Notes: a model not told the origin generated them from the sequence alone. Shown: positions 24,992 through 33,786, counted from the stretch's first letter. The stretch: 64,000 nt of DNA from Natronoarchaeum mannanilyticum (GCF_039522665.1 NZ_BAAADV010000003.1:62001-126000), one strand, 5' to 3'. Program-made: numbers and translations.

Positions 24992-26434
24992 TCAGCCGTA
25001 GCCGAGGTTCTTCAACCGTTCTTTGACGCCAGCGTCGACTGTGTCATCAACCAGAACGACGTCTGTTCCGTACCGTTCGTTCATACGCTCTTTGTATTCC
25101 GAGAGAGGTGTAGAGAAGTCGTTCACGACCGGTTCGTCGCCGTCCTCCCCATCGACGAGTTCCTCTCGAGAGGGCGATCGACCGACGGCGTACTTGCGGC
25201 GGCGTCCCAACGAATCCCACACGATCTTCATATCGTCTTGGTATACGCAGCGTTCCGCGCGGTCCCAGTACTCGAACTCCTCAAGTTCCTCACTCAGCGT
25301 GTCGCGACCGGGTACGGCCACCCGCTCTGCAGGCACCTCAGTGCGCGGTAACCGAGGCGAAGATCCGTCAACGATCGCACGACAGAGTTCGCCCACGTCG
25401 AGTTGTGACAGCGGTTGGTTCTCGTCAAGGTCGAATTCATCCGGCGGATTGAACACCAGCAGCGGGACGTGCAACAGCCCCTCTGAAAGGCCGCCTGCGG
25501 CGTGTCCGATCAGGTTATCCTCGTAGTCGTATCCGAGGTTTTCGCCGTGGTCCGAGGTTACGATAACCGTCGTCTCGGTGTCGATTTCTCGTTCGGTCCA
25601 CTCGAGGAACTCGGCGATCACTCGATCGAGGTAGTCGATCGATGCCCGGTACAGTTCGCGGAGATTTTCGACGTACGACGAGTACTGGTCGAAATCCGAC
25701 GCCGTATTCATCTCCCAGTTGGGAACCTCGTCCGACGACCACGACGCCGGTGTCGAGTACAGTGATCGATCGTAGGAGGCGACCGCACGGTGAGGCATGT
25801 GAGCCTCCATGAGATTTGCGTACAGGAATACTGGTCGTCCGGAATTACTGCTCGAGAGCGCATCCTTAGCGCCCGCAACGACGTTCTGTGCTCCGTAGTC
25901 GGCGTACCGAGGAACGGCCGGGAACCAACTGCCGGTTTCGTACAGCTTGACTGCGGCGCCGTTTACCAGACTCGGCAGAAGCGATCGCTCCCTAGCCGCC
26001 TTCAGTAGGAACTTGGCATACTTCGATGACCCTCCGTCGTGGTTCGCCGCGAATGACACAAGATCGACACCCCCGTCTAGGAATCCGAACCTCGTGAACG
26101 AGATCGCGTTGTACTGATCGAACAGGTCTCGAAATCCCTGTCGAGTGTTCAGGTTGAAGTTCGCATTCACAGCGACGGACCGATGTTCGTCGAGGTCGTC
26201 GATGAACGTGTCCTCAAGGGAAATCGTCGAATAGGAGGGAGAGTAGGCATGTATGCCGTGTTCATTGGGGAGATGTCCCGTCAGCATTGAGGCATGGCTC
26301 GGGATCGTCCAAGTGCTCGCCGCGTAGCAGCGCTGGACCTCGATGTCGGAACGTTCTCGTAGCCGGGACGAGTACTTGTCGAAGAAGTCTTTTCGGACTG
26401 TATCCAGAACGACAAAAACGACATTTCGAGTCAT
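24992..26434 (-). CDS. Sulfatase-like alkaline-phosphatase-superfamily enzyme with Thr nucleophile
   Basis: 480 aa, no signal peptide. Asp11 in VFVVLDTVRKDF binds metal. The nucleophile region reads ASTWTIPSHASMLTG: Thr43 occupies the place of the formylglycine Cys/Ser and His47 replaces the following Arg, so FGly maturation is not expected. VTSDHGENLGYDYEDNLIGHAAGG supplies the other metal ligands. Phosphodiesterases and phosphoglycerol transferases of this superfamily use Thr. It ends ERLKNLGYG. It is transcribed against the flippase and divergently from the second WWR paralogue. Annotation as a plain sulfatase would be risky. Confidence 0.75.
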   Translation of the reverse strand: MTRNVVFVVLDTVRKDFFDKYSSRLRERSDIEVQRCYAASTWTIPSHASMLTGHLPNEHGIHAYSPSYSTISLEDTFIDDLDEHRSVAVNANFNLNTRQGFRDLFDQYNAISFTRFGFLDGGVDLVSFAANHDGGSSKYAKFLLKAARERSLLPSLVNGAAVKLYETGSWFPAVPRYADYGAQNVVAGAKDALSSSNSGRPVFLYANLMEAHMPHRAVASYDRSLYSTPASWSSDEVPNWEMNTASDFDQYSSYVENLRELYRASIDYLDRVIAEFLEWTEREIDTETTVIVTSDHGENLGYDYEDNLIGHAAGGLSEGLLHVPLLVFNPPDEFDLDENQPLSQLDVGELCRAIVDGSSPRLPRTEVPAERVAVPGRDTLSEELEEFEYWDRAERCVYQDDMKIVWDSLGRRRKYAVGRSPSREELVDGEDGDEPVVNDFSTPLSEYKERMNERYGTDVVLVDDTVDAGVKERLKNLGYG

Positions 26435-26655
26435 ATTTGGTGTTTGAAATACCTCGACACCGTTGGAGCTATTGGGATCGGCGAAGACGGTGTCGAGAGT
26501 CGGATATTACGTTCGTTCCGGGAAAATATACGTTTGTTGGTCCTGCTCACCGTGACTCTCCCACAGAGCAAGTACTGATCGGCAGACAACGCTCACGTCA
26601 GGTCCGAAGACGAACCTAAGTATTTTTACCACGACGACCGCTCTTAGCGAGGGCA

Positions 26656-27576
26656 ATGGGCCAACTCAGAAGCGTTCTTGAAAACTACGACGATCAATGG
26701 TGGTGGCGGCATCGGTTGCTCTCTCGTGTTGTCGGTCCGTTAACAAGACTCATCTACGGTAGCGGAGGCGAAGATGTCATGTCGAGAGACTGGGATAACC
26801 TGTTCATCTTCGATGCCTGCAGGTCGGACATGTTTGAAGAAGTGGTCGGAGTAGATCAGTTCGATTCGTACGAGACGATACGATCGAAGGGCGGAAACAG
26901 CCCGGAATGGATAAGAAACAATTTCAACGGAAAAACGTACAACGACACGATATACGTCGTCGCGAACCCTTGGACGCACGTTCTCGAACAGGACATTTTC
27001 TTCAAAGTTATCGACGTGTTCGAGGAGAAAGAGATGGTCCAGTCCTGTAGTTCGATCGACTTCGAGAAGTGGGACGATGTCGGCACTGTCCCGGCTAGCG
27101 TGATGAACGACGTGACGCGGAAGATCCACGATACCCATCCGGACAAAAGGCTTATTGTCCACTACTTCCAGCCGCATGATCCGGTTATCGGCAGAGGAGA
27201 CGGAGAGATAGAGATCGACGAAGAACTCGAACCGAGAACGAATCTGGTTACCGGCCGCGTTTCACCGGGGGAAATCTGGGACGGGTACAGCAGAAATCTT
27301 CAGTACGTGTATCATTACGCCGAGAAACTGATGGACGATCTGGACGGGAAGACGGTGATTAGCGCAGATCACGGCGAGCTACTGGGCGAAATCCTATGGC
27401 CAATTCCTGTTCGTGGATATGCACACCCAGAGGGGGTATATCATCCGAACTTGACTACTGTTCCTTGGGCAGAGATTGACGGGGAGCGCCGCGAAATCGC
27501 GGCGGGGCAGGGCAATCACGATCGAATCTCCAAAAACAAAGAGAGGCTCAGAGACCTCGGATATCTGGGTGATTGA
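26656..27576 (+). CDS. Alkaline-phosphatase-superfamily protein, WWR-motif paralogue 2
   Basis: 306 aa, paralogue of the 22318 gene over its whole length. Shared features: YDDQWWWRHRLLSRVVGP N-terminus, DVMSRDWDNLFIFDACRSD with Asp53, Ser82 in NSPEW at the nucleophile position, HPDKRLIVHYFQPHDP, ISADHGELLGE, PVRGYAHPEG, TVPWAEIDG and the ending RLRDLGYLGD. G+C is about 48% in places, lower than paralogue 1. A TATA-like AGTATTTTTACC lies about 30-40 bases before the ATG. The T/S swap at the nucleophile suggests both can act as hydroxyl nucleophiles. Confidence 0.7.
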   Translation: MGQLRSVLENYDDQWWWRHRLLSRVVGPLTRLIYGSGGEDVMSRDWDNLFIFDACRSDMFEEVVGVDQFDSYETIRSKGGNSPEWIRNNFNGKTYNDTIYVVANPWTHVLEQDIFFKVIDVFEEKEMVQSCSSIDFEKWDDVGTVPASVMNDVTRKIHDTHPDKRLIVHYFQPHDPVIGRGDGEIEIDEELEPRTNLVTGRVSPGEIWDGYSRNLQYVYHYAEKLMDDLDGKTVISADHGELLGEILWPIPVRGYAHPEGVYHPNLTTVPWAEIDGERREIAAGQGNHDRISKNKERLRDLGYLGD

Positions 27577-27642
27577 TTGTACGTGCCTATAACGCATCCG
27601 CATCGCCGCGAACATCTACGGTGTAACGATTTCACTACTGCA

Positions 27643-28689
27643 CTAAGAACGAGAATACACGCACTCTATCTTCGACACTACGTCGTTCCAGTCGTTGACC
27701 GTTGACGGATCAGTCGATTCACAGCGTACCGAACGAATTCCCGCGGCCACGGCGTCGTGCTCGTCGGATGTGATGCTCGCTACTCCGTCCCGGTACGCCC
27801 ACTCGGCGAGCGCGCCCGCCTCGCGGACCACGCACGGCGTCCCAGCGGCGATTGCTTCCTGGACGGTCATCCCGAACGCCTCGAACGCCGAGAGCGAGAC
27901 GTACACCGACGCACCAGCGTACAGCGATGGCAGTCGATCGTCGGCAACGAACCCCTCGAAGTGAACGCGGTCCGCGACGCCGACCCGCTCGGCGATCCGC
28001 TCCAATTGGTCTCGGTAGGGCCCGCTTCCCGCCACGACGAGGTCGTACTCGGGAAGCCGGTCGAGCCCCCGAATCACGTGCTGGATTCCCTTGTACTCCT
28101 CGAGCCGACCCACGCAGAGCAGATACGGGCGATCGCGAGTTTCGGGCGTTGCGTCCGCGAACCGATCGCGGTCAATCCCGTTCGGGATCGTTCGCGCATC
28201 GACGTCTAGGTCCCGAGCGAGACGATCTCGTTCCCAGTCGCTAACCGCGATCACGGCGTCAGCGCGGCGCAGGGCCCAACCGCCGGGGTACCGGTAGAGA
28301 TCGAGCAGCACGTCGCGGACTCGATCAGCACTCCCGCCGTGGTAGTGCGGTGTCGCCACGAAGCGCTGGTCGCTACCGACGGCGGCGGCAGCGAACAGTA
28401 GCGGCAGAGAGTGGTAGTTGTGGGCGTGGACGATGTCGGCGGCGCTAGTCTGGACAGTCGCTGCGACGCCGGGCGCCACGTGGAACGCTCCGCCCGGGGC
28501 GACGCCACGGTGGCGGACGACGTCGACGCCATCGATCGTCTGGTTCCGAGGGTCGTCGGAGCGGCGGTCAGCAGTGACGACCGTCACCGAGTGACCGGCT
28601 TTGACCAGGCGAGTAGCTAACTCTCGTACGTGGGTTTCGACGCCGCCGGTTCGGGGGGCGTACCGGGGTGTCACCTGGAGGATCTTCAT
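27643..28689 (-). CDS. Glycosyltransferase family 4
   Basis: 348 aa, GT-B fold. N-terminal MKILQVTPRYAPRTGGVETHV is a textbook GT4 donor loop; IVHAHNYHS, AVIAVSDWERDRL, LCVGRLEEYKGIQHVI and the E-x7-E motif in SAFEAFGMTVQEAIAAGTP follow. High G+C like the genome backbone, in contrast to the 21087 transferase. It closes the glycan locus, running towards the second WWR paralogue (66 bases between ends) and divergently from phoU. Sugar specificity cannot be told. Confidence 0.88.
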   Translation of the reverse strand: MKILQVTPRYAPRTGGVETHVRELATRLVKAGHSVTVVTADRRSDDPRNQTIDGVDVVRHRGVAPGGAFHVAPGVAATVQTSAADIVHAHNYHSLPLLFAAAAVGSDQRFVATPHYHGGSADRVRDVLLDLYRYPGGWALRRADAVIAVSDWERDRLARDLDVDARTIPNGIDRDRFADATPETRDRPYLLCVGRLEEYKGIQHVIRGLDRLPEYDLVVAGSGPYRDQLERIAERVGVADRVHFEGFVADDRLPSLYAGASVYVSLSAFEAFGMTVQEAIAAGTPCVVREAGALAEWAYRDGVASITSDEHDAVAAGIRSVRCESTDPSTVNDWNDVVSKIECVYSRS

Positions 28690-28754
28690 CCGCCGGTCGA
28701 ACGATAGGGTGCGTCCAGATAAAGATCGAACGGCCGGGCCGCTTCAATAGTCAT

Positions 28755-28859
28755 GCGGTAAAAGTGGCGAGGATGGATCAAAACATCTGGGATTCATGTC
28801 GGTGGAGGATCTTCCGGCGGCGGCGGCAAACCTTCCCAGTCCGATAGCACTTTTACCGC
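28755..28859. promoter_or_regulatory. Mirrored 11-bp promoter elements in front of phoU
   Basis: GCGGTAAAAGT at 28755-28765 and its exact complement ACTTTTACCGC at 28849-28859 are 83 bases apart. The right copy holds TTTTAC 24-29 bases before the phoU ATG, so it looks like a TATA region giving a leaderless mRNA. The left copy is the same element facing the glycosyltransferase gene. Together they look like a divergent promoter pair. Confidence 0.5.
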
Positions 28860-28879
28860 GAGAGCAGCACCGTACCAGT

Positions 28880-29557
28880 ATGGCCCGAGACGATTTCCAG
28901 CAGCAACTCGCGGATCTAGAGGAAGACGTACTGTACATGAGCGAACTCGTCCTGGAGCGACTTCGCATGGGACTCGACGCGCTCGAACAGAAAGACCGGG
29001 AGACCGCCCGGGACGTCATCGAGGGCGACCACGAGATCAACCAGCTGTACCTCGATCTCGAACAGGACTGCATCGACCTGCTCGCGCTCCAGCAGCCGGT
29101 CGCGAGCGACCTGCGCTTCATCGCGTCGTCGTTCAAGATCATCACCGACCTCGAGCGGGTCGGCGACCTCGCGACGAACCTCGCGGAGTACTCGCTGAGC
29201 GCCTACGAGGACGTGTTCCCGGAGGTCGACGTCCAGGCGATCGGAACCTTGACCCACGACATGATCGAGGACGCGATGACCGCCTACGCCGAGCGCGACA
29301 CCGACGCGTGCCGAGAGATAGCCTCCCGCGACGACGAGCTCGACGAGCTGTGCGAGCAGGCCAGCCAGACCGTCGTCCGGGACCTGATCGAGCGCGAGCT
29401 CGACGCGCCCGACGACGAAGAGATCGAGGAGCTACTCAACGATGTCTCGAGACTGCTTCTGACGATCCGCGACCTCGAGCGCGTCGGCGACCACGCGGTC
29501 AACATCTCCGCGCGGACCGTGTACATGGTCGAAAGCGACGACGAGCTGATCTACTGA
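28880..29557 (+). CDS. phoU: PhoU-family phosphate-signalling regulator
   Basis: 225 aa from MARDDFQQQL at ATG 28880, 24-29 bases after a TATA-like element. Two three-helix PhoU repeats are visible, each with the E/D-rich metal-binding pattern: DLRFIASSFKIITDLERVGDLATNLAEY and LLTIRDLERVGDHAVNISARTVY. PhoU proteins restrain Pst transport and phosphate signalling. It is about 25 kb from the pst cassette in this window, not in the usual pstB-phoU arrangement. It may serve that cassette or one outside the window. Confidence 0.92.
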   Translation: MARDDFQQQLADLEEDVLYMSELVLERLRMGLDALEQKDRETARDVIEGDHEINQLYLDLEQDCIDLLALQQPVASDLRFIASSFKIITDLERVGDLATNLAEYSLSAYEDVFPEVDVQAIGTLTHDMIEDAMTAYAERDTDACREIASRDDELDELCEQASQTVVRDLIERELDAPDDEEIEELLNDVSRLLLTIRDLERVGDHAVNISARTVYMVESDDELIY

Positions 29558-29569
29558 AAACGAGGGGGT

Positions 29570-30124
29570 TCACCGACCGTCGTAGCGCCACGTTTCGCCG
29601 CCCCAGTGGGGATCGACGACGCCCGGCAGGTCACCCAGGCGCTCGCTGACCGTCTCCCACCAGGGCTCGGGGTCGTCGTACCCGGCCGCGTGGGACGGAT
29701 ACACGTCGCGCTTGAAATCCGCCGCCTCCAGCTCACCGTCCTCGCGAAGCCGGTCGAAGGCCGCGCGAACGGCGTCCCGGCGCCAGTCGCGCATCATCCC
29801 GCTGACGCCGGGCATCTCCATGTCCTTCAGCAGCTCGTCGACGCGTTCGTCGACCGGCCGGCCGTCGCCGTCCTCGTCGACGAACGCCGCGCGCGGCCGA
29901 AACCACACCGTCAGCGGCGGCTCCTCGCGCACTCGCTTGCGCCGCAGTTCGCCCGCCCGGCAGAGCGCGTCGAGCTTGCTCCGGGCCTCGTACTCCGTCG
30001 TCGCGATGGCGTCGGCGATCTCGGCTGCGGTGCGCGGCTCTGCGCCCTCGAACTCGGATAACAGCTCCTCGTCGGGGACCTCTTCGACGAACTGTCCCCA
30101 GCTACGATCGTCGTTGTCGCTCAT
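29570..30124 (-). CDS. Conserved haloarchaeal winged-helix-like protein
   Basis: 184 aa. Residues about 25-65 read like a helix-turn-helix: EPRTAAEIADAIATTEYEARSKLDALCRAGELRRKRV. The middle has PPLTVWFRPRAAF and MPGVSGMMRDWRRDAVRAAFDRL; the C-terminus is Trp-rich (EPWWETVSERL, HWGGETWRYDGR). No family recalled with certainty. It could be a transcription regulator of unknown target. Converges with phoU, 12 bases apart. Confidence 0.55.
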   Translation of the reverse strand: MSDNDDRSWGQFVEEVPDEELLSEFEGAEPRTAAEIADAIATTEYEARSKLDALCRAGELRRKRVREEPPLTVWFRPRAAFVDEDGDGRPVDERVDELLKDMEMPGVSGMMRDWRRDAVRAAFDRLREDGELEAADFKRDVYPSHAAGYDDPEPWWETVSERLGDLPGVVDPHWGGETWRYDGR

Positions 30125-30247
30125 CGGTCACCCCCGCGGAGTCGAGCATCATTTTTTCCGTCATCCGTCATCGTGATAACTTTTTGGGTGATCGGACGGC
30201 CGGTTCCCGTCGAGTCGCCGTCCTGACGCGCGGATCGACCGTCTTGC

Positions 30248-30709
30248 TCAGTCGTCCGCGACCGCGCGCTCGATCGCCGTCTCGGCGTACCACACCACCG
30301 AGAAGTCCTGCGGGCTCGGCAGCGCGCAGGCGGCCCACGCGACCGCGGCGGCGACGACGCGAGGGTCGCCCGTCGCCAGCGGGTCCGGCAGGACGCCGAA
30401 GACGACCAGCGCGAACGGCGCCAGGAGCGTCAGCGGCATCAGCGCGGCGAGGCGGACCCCCCACGCCGGCGCGTCGGCCGGGACGGTGCGGGGTCGCACC
30501 GACGCCCAGGTGCCCAGCAGTCCGGCCCGGAGCAGCCCGGCCGATCCGCGATCTCCCAGCCAGCGGATCTCGTAGTCGACGCCGATCGCGCGCAGCGCGA
30601 GCGCGTGGGCGTACTCGTGGGCGACGGTGCCGAGGCCGAGCGTACAGAGCAGGACGGCGCCGACCGCGAGGAGGCGGAGCGGCGTCGCGGCGAGCTGGAG
30701 GGGGTCCAT
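30248..30709 (-). CDS. Small M50-like membrane zinc metalloprotease
   Basis: 153 aa with about four hydrophobic helices. HEYAH at residues 31-35 within the first helix is the zinc-binding HExxH of site-2 proteases; a later PSPQDFSVVWY segment carries an Asp that could be the third ligand. It lacks PDZ or CBS modules, so it is one of the minimal archaeal S2P-like proteins. Substrate unknown. The start ATG is at 30709; a 123-base gap separates it from the HTH gene downstream. Confidence 0.65.
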   Translation of the reverse strand: MDPLQLAATPLRLLAVGAVLLCTLGLGTVAHEYAHALALRAIGVDYEIRWLGDRGSAGLLRAGLLGTWASVRPRTVPADAPAWGVRLAALMPLTLLAPFALVVFGVLPDPLATGDPRVVAAAVAWAACALPSPQDFSVVWYAETAIERAVADD

Positions 30710-30911
30710 AGGGCGATCGTACTCGTCACGGAAGCGGCGGTAGGACCGCTTTAATCTATCGGTCCAGCGGTTCTTCCTCGGAATACCGAGATGCGACGGC
30801 GGCGAGACCGTCGGAAAGGCGAGCTTACCGGAGCGTCATCCGCGGGCCGGCCGGACGGTCGAACTCCGCGCGGAGCACAACGTAGAAGGCGCCGACGCGT
30901 CGAGTGTCGGC

Positions 30912-31874
30912 ATGGTCGGAAAAGTCGATCCGAAGACGCTGGCGCGGGTGCTCGCCGGAACCGGCGCGTCGAGCGCGGCGGTCGGCGTCGGTCCCGGGTT
31001 CGGCGAAGACGCCGCGGCGATCGAACTGGGCGAGCAGACGCTGGTCGTCAGTTCGGATCCGATCTCGCTCGCGGCCGAGCGCATCGGCACGCTCGGCGTC
31101 CACGTGGCGTGCAACGACGTCGCCGCGAGCGGCGGCGATCCCGAGTGGCTGACGAGCGTCCTCCTGCTCCCCGGCGACGCCGACGACGCGACGATCGACG
31201 CGATCGTGGCCGATCTCGACCGGGAGGCCGCCGCGCTCGACGCGACGATCGTCGGCGGCCACACCGAGTACGTCGACCAGCTGGAGCGGCCGCTGCTCTC
31301 GCTGACGGCGATCGGCACGACCGACCGGTTCGTTCCCACGGGCGGCGCCGAGCCGGGCGATCGCGTCGTCCTGACGAAGGGCGCCGGGATCGAGGCGACG
31401 GCGATCCTCGCGACGGACTTCGCGGACGAGCTCGGTCTTCCGGCCGACGCCGTCGACGCCGCGGCGACCTTTTTCGAGGAGATCAGCGTCGTCCCCGAGG
31501 CCCGCGTCCTCCGGGAGCACGCCACGGCGATGCACGACCCCACCGAGGGCGGCGTGCTGGGCGGGCTGGTCGAGCTCGCGCGGGCCGCCGAGGCCGGCGT
31601 CGAGGTCGAGCGCGCGGCGGTCCCCGTGCGCGAGGAAACCGAGCGGGTCTGCGCGGCGATGGGCGTCGATCCCCTGCGAACGTTCGGCTCGGGTGCGCTG
31701 CTGGCGACGCTGCCCGCAGAGCGCGTCGAGGACGCGCTCGCGGCGCTCGACGACGCCGGCATCGAGGGAGCGGAGATCGGCCGAGTCGTCGAAAGCGAGC
31801 GCCACGGCGTCGACCTCGACGGCGAGCACTTCGCAGAGCCGCCGCGCGACGAACTGTACCCGCTCTGGGAGTAG
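30912..31874 (+). CDS. AIR-synthase/HypE-like ATP-binding protein
   Basis: 320 aa. The fold family (PurM/HypE/ThiL/SelD) is shown by GPGFGEDAAAIELG, VSSDPISLAAERIGTLGVHVACNDVAASGGDPEWL, the loop GGHTEYVDQLERPLLSLTAIG, and MHDPTEGGVLGGLVELARAAEAGVEV. The latter is closest to HypE. No hydrogenase or other hyp genes are in the window, so a role in hydrogenase maturation is doubtful. The substrate is unknown. The upstream region to the M50 gene is 202 bases, with an AT-rich CTTTAATCTAT near 30750. Confidence 0.78.
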   Translation: MVGKVDPKTLARVLAGTGASSAAVGVGPGFGEDAAAIELGEQTLVVSSDPISLAAERIGTLGVHVACNDVAASGGDPEWLTSVLLLPGDADDATIDAIVADLDREAAALDATIVGGHTEYVDQLERPLLSLTAIGTTDRFVPTGGAEPGDRVVLTKGAGIEATAILATDFADELGLPADAVDAAATFFEEISVVPEARVLREHATAMHDPTEGGVLGGLVELARAAEAGVEVERAAVPVREETERVCAAMGVDPLRTFGSGALLATLPAERVEDALAALDDAGIEGAEIGRVVESERHGVDLDGEHFAEPPRDELYPLWE

Positions 31875-32007
31875 CTCGGCGTCGACGCTTCGGGGCGCGG
31901 ACCGTCTCCTCGACGGACACGTCGGCAACCGAACCCGACGAGCCTGCTGACAAACCGAGACAGGTGGCGCGAACGAACTTCTCGCGGCGCGTCGACGTCC
32001 ACATCGT

Positions 32008-32220
32008 ATGTCGGCAGTCAAGATCATCAAGGTGCTCGGCACGTCCGAGGAATCGTTCCACGACGCGACTCAGGAGGCCGTCCGCGAGGCGTCGCAGACC
32101 ATCGAGGACATCAAGGGCGTCGAGGTGGAGGACCAGACGGCGTCCGTCGAGGACGGCGAGATCACCCAGTACAAGACGACCGTCGAGGTCGCGTTCCCCG
32201 TCAAGCACGGCGAGGAGTGA
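32008..32220 (+). CDS. Dodecin-family protein lacking the flavin-stacking Trp
   Basis: 70 aa, full dodecin length; dodecins form hollow dodecamers that store flavin in haloarchaea. GTSEESFHDA, the long helix QEAVREASQTIEDI, and the strands VEVEDQ and YKTTVEVAF align without gaps to Halobacterium dodecin. Two residues that bind flavin there, Trp36 and Gln55, correspond here to Gly37 and Lys56. So flavin stacking as in the known protein is not expected. Start ATG 32008; the stop is followed at 27 bases by the convergent cbf5 gene. Confidence 0.85.
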   Translation: MSAVKIIKVLGTSEESFHDATQEAVREASQTIEDIKGVEVEDQTASVEDGEITQYKTTVEVAFPVKHGEE

Positions 32221-32247
32221 CGGCAAAGATACGTTCCGTCGGCCGGC

Positions 32248-33189
32248 TCAGACCAGTACGCGTTCGAGTTCGACGGCGACGCCGCGCTCCGCGTCCGGAT
32301 CGCCGACCAGACGGCCGAGACAGACAGCGGCGTCGTCGGGCGTGAAGCAGGCGACCAGCGGCGCATCGTCATCGCCGTCCGCTCCGGCGGCGTCCGCGTC
32401 GGCGCCCGGAACGGCGTCCGAATCGACCGAGAGCACGCCGGGCGCGTACACCGGCGCCCCTTCGGCGACCTCGCGGGCGGCGCTCTCGGCGATCGTCACG
32501 TGCGGGAGGTGATCGAGCGCGCGCTCGGCCGGCTCGACGACCTCGCGCAGCGGCGCCTCGTCCCCCTCCTCGAGGAACGCCAGCGCGTCGACCAGATCGT
32601 GCATCGTGTGCATGTCCCGGTCGTCGAAAGGATCGGTCGCGGTCCGGCGCAGATCGCCCATGTGGGCGCCGGTTCCGAGCGCCAGCCCGAGGTCGTGACA
32701 GAGCTTCCGGACGTACGTGCCGCTCTCGCAGCGGATGCGCAGGAGCGCCTGTCGATCCTCGACTTCCAGCAGGTCGAGGTCGTAGATCTCGCGCGTGCGC
32801 AGGCGCCGGGTCACGGCGCTCTTGCGCGGCGGCTTCTGGTAGAGGTCGCCCTCGAAGCTGTCGACGATCGCCTCGGCGTCCCGCGGTGCCTCGTCGTGGA
32901 GTTCCAGCACCGCGACGTACTCCTTGCTGCCCTCGAGAAACACCTGCGCGAGGCGGGTCGCGTCGCCCAGCAGCACCGGGAGACAGCCCGTCACTTTGGG
33001 GTCGAGCGTCCCGGCGTGGGCCGCGGCCCACTCGCCGGCGGAATCCTCGGGCGCGACGTGCTCGCCGGTCGCGTCGCGCACCCAGCCCGACACCTGGTGG
33101 GCCGAGGGGCCGGGCGGCTTGTCGAGGTTGACGACGCCGAAGGCGAGCAGGTCGGCGGGCGAGCGTTCGTCGGGCGGGCCGCGGATCAT
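32248..33189 (-). CDS. cbf5: Cbf5 pseudouridine synthase of H/ACA RNPs
   Basis: 313 aa. RNA-guided pseudouridylation of rRNA; also standalone at tRNA U55. The N-terminus GVVNLDKPPGPSAHQVSGW and the catalytic AGTLDPKVTGCLPV (Asp in TLDP) are clear; RRLRTREIYDLDLLE and RCESGTYVRKLCHDLG follow. A PUA domain fills residues about 235-313, with an Asp/Ala-rich insert near 255-275. It lies 18 bases after cmk in the order adk-DUF106-cmk-cbf5 typical downstream of archaeal secY. Confidence 0.93.
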   Translation of the reverse strand: MIRGPPDERSPADLLAFGVVNLDKPPGPSAHQVSGWVRDATGEHVAPEDSAGEWAAAHAGTLDPKVTGCLPVLLGDATRLAQVFLEGSKEYVAVLELHDEAPRDAEAIVDSFEGDLYQKPPRKSAVTRRLRTREIYDLDLLEVEDRQALLRIRCESGTYVRKLCHDLGLALGTGAHMGDLRRTATDPFDDRDMHTMHDLVDALAFLEEGDEAPLREVVEPAERALDHLPHVTIAESAAREVAEGAPVYAPGVLSVDSDAVPGADADAAGADGDDDAPLVACFTPDDAAVCLGRLVGDPDAERGVAVELERVLV

Positions 33190-33207
33190 AGTAGAGGCAG
33201 GTGCATC

Positions 33208-33786
33208 TCAGAAGTCGTAGTCGACGCCGGTGATCGGCGTCTTGCCCTCGTCCTCGTCGGGGTCGTAGCGCTCGACGGCGTCGACGACCAGCGACGGGAC
33301 CGCGTCCTCGCCCCAGCGGGCGGTGTTGACCGTCAGGTCGTAGATCGAGAGGTCCTCGATGTCGATGTCGTAGTACTCCAGGTAGCGCTGGCGCTCGCTG
33401 GCGGCGCGCTCCTTGGTCTCGTCGAGCGCCTGCGCCACGGGCTTGTCCTCGCGGTCGGCGATCCGGCGCGCGCGGACCTCGATCGGCGCGTCCAGCCAGA
33501 TGCGCACGTCGGCCTCGTCGGCGGCGAGCCAGCCGGCGAGCCGGGATTCGAGCACGACGTCCTCGCGCTCGCGGGCGACCTCCTGGAGACGGCGGTCCAG
33601 ATCGCGGTCGATCTGCGGATCCGTCTCGGCGAGCTCGTTGAACTCCGCGAGCGAGTGACCCCGCTCGTCTGCGAGTTCGCGAAAGATGTCGCCGCCGCTG
33701 ACGTGCTCTACGTCGAACGCCTCCGCGAGCGCGGCGGCGGTCGTGGACTTTCCGGCGCCGGGCGGGCCGGAAACGGTCAGTAACAT
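33208..33786 (-). CDS. cmk: Cytidylate kinase
   Basis: 192 aa from [14 protein letters not shown] at 33786; an in-frame upstream ATG at 33792 would add two residues. The P-loop GPPGAGKST, the CMP-binding segment [12 protein letters not shown], and [30 protein letters not shown] are those of archaeal Cmk. It phosphorylates CMP/dCMP. It overlaps no gene; 125 bases lie between it and the DUF106 gene upstream, in which I see no further gene. Confidence 0.93.
   Translation of the reverse strand: MLLTVSGPPGAGKSTTAAALAEAFDVEHVSGGDIFRELADERGHSLAEFNELAETDPQIDRDLDRRLQEVAREREDVVLESRLAGWLAADEADVRIWLDAPIEVRARRIADREDKPVAQALDETKERAASERQRYLEYYDIDIEDLSIYDLTVNTARWGEDAVPSLVVDAVERYDPDEDEGKTPITGVDYDF

Noticed and set aside
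30791-32512. 573-codon Arg-rich frame on the plus strand
   Set aside because: Overlaps the AIR-synthase-like and dodecin genes in other frames and is dominated by Arg runs typical of shifted GC-rich reading.
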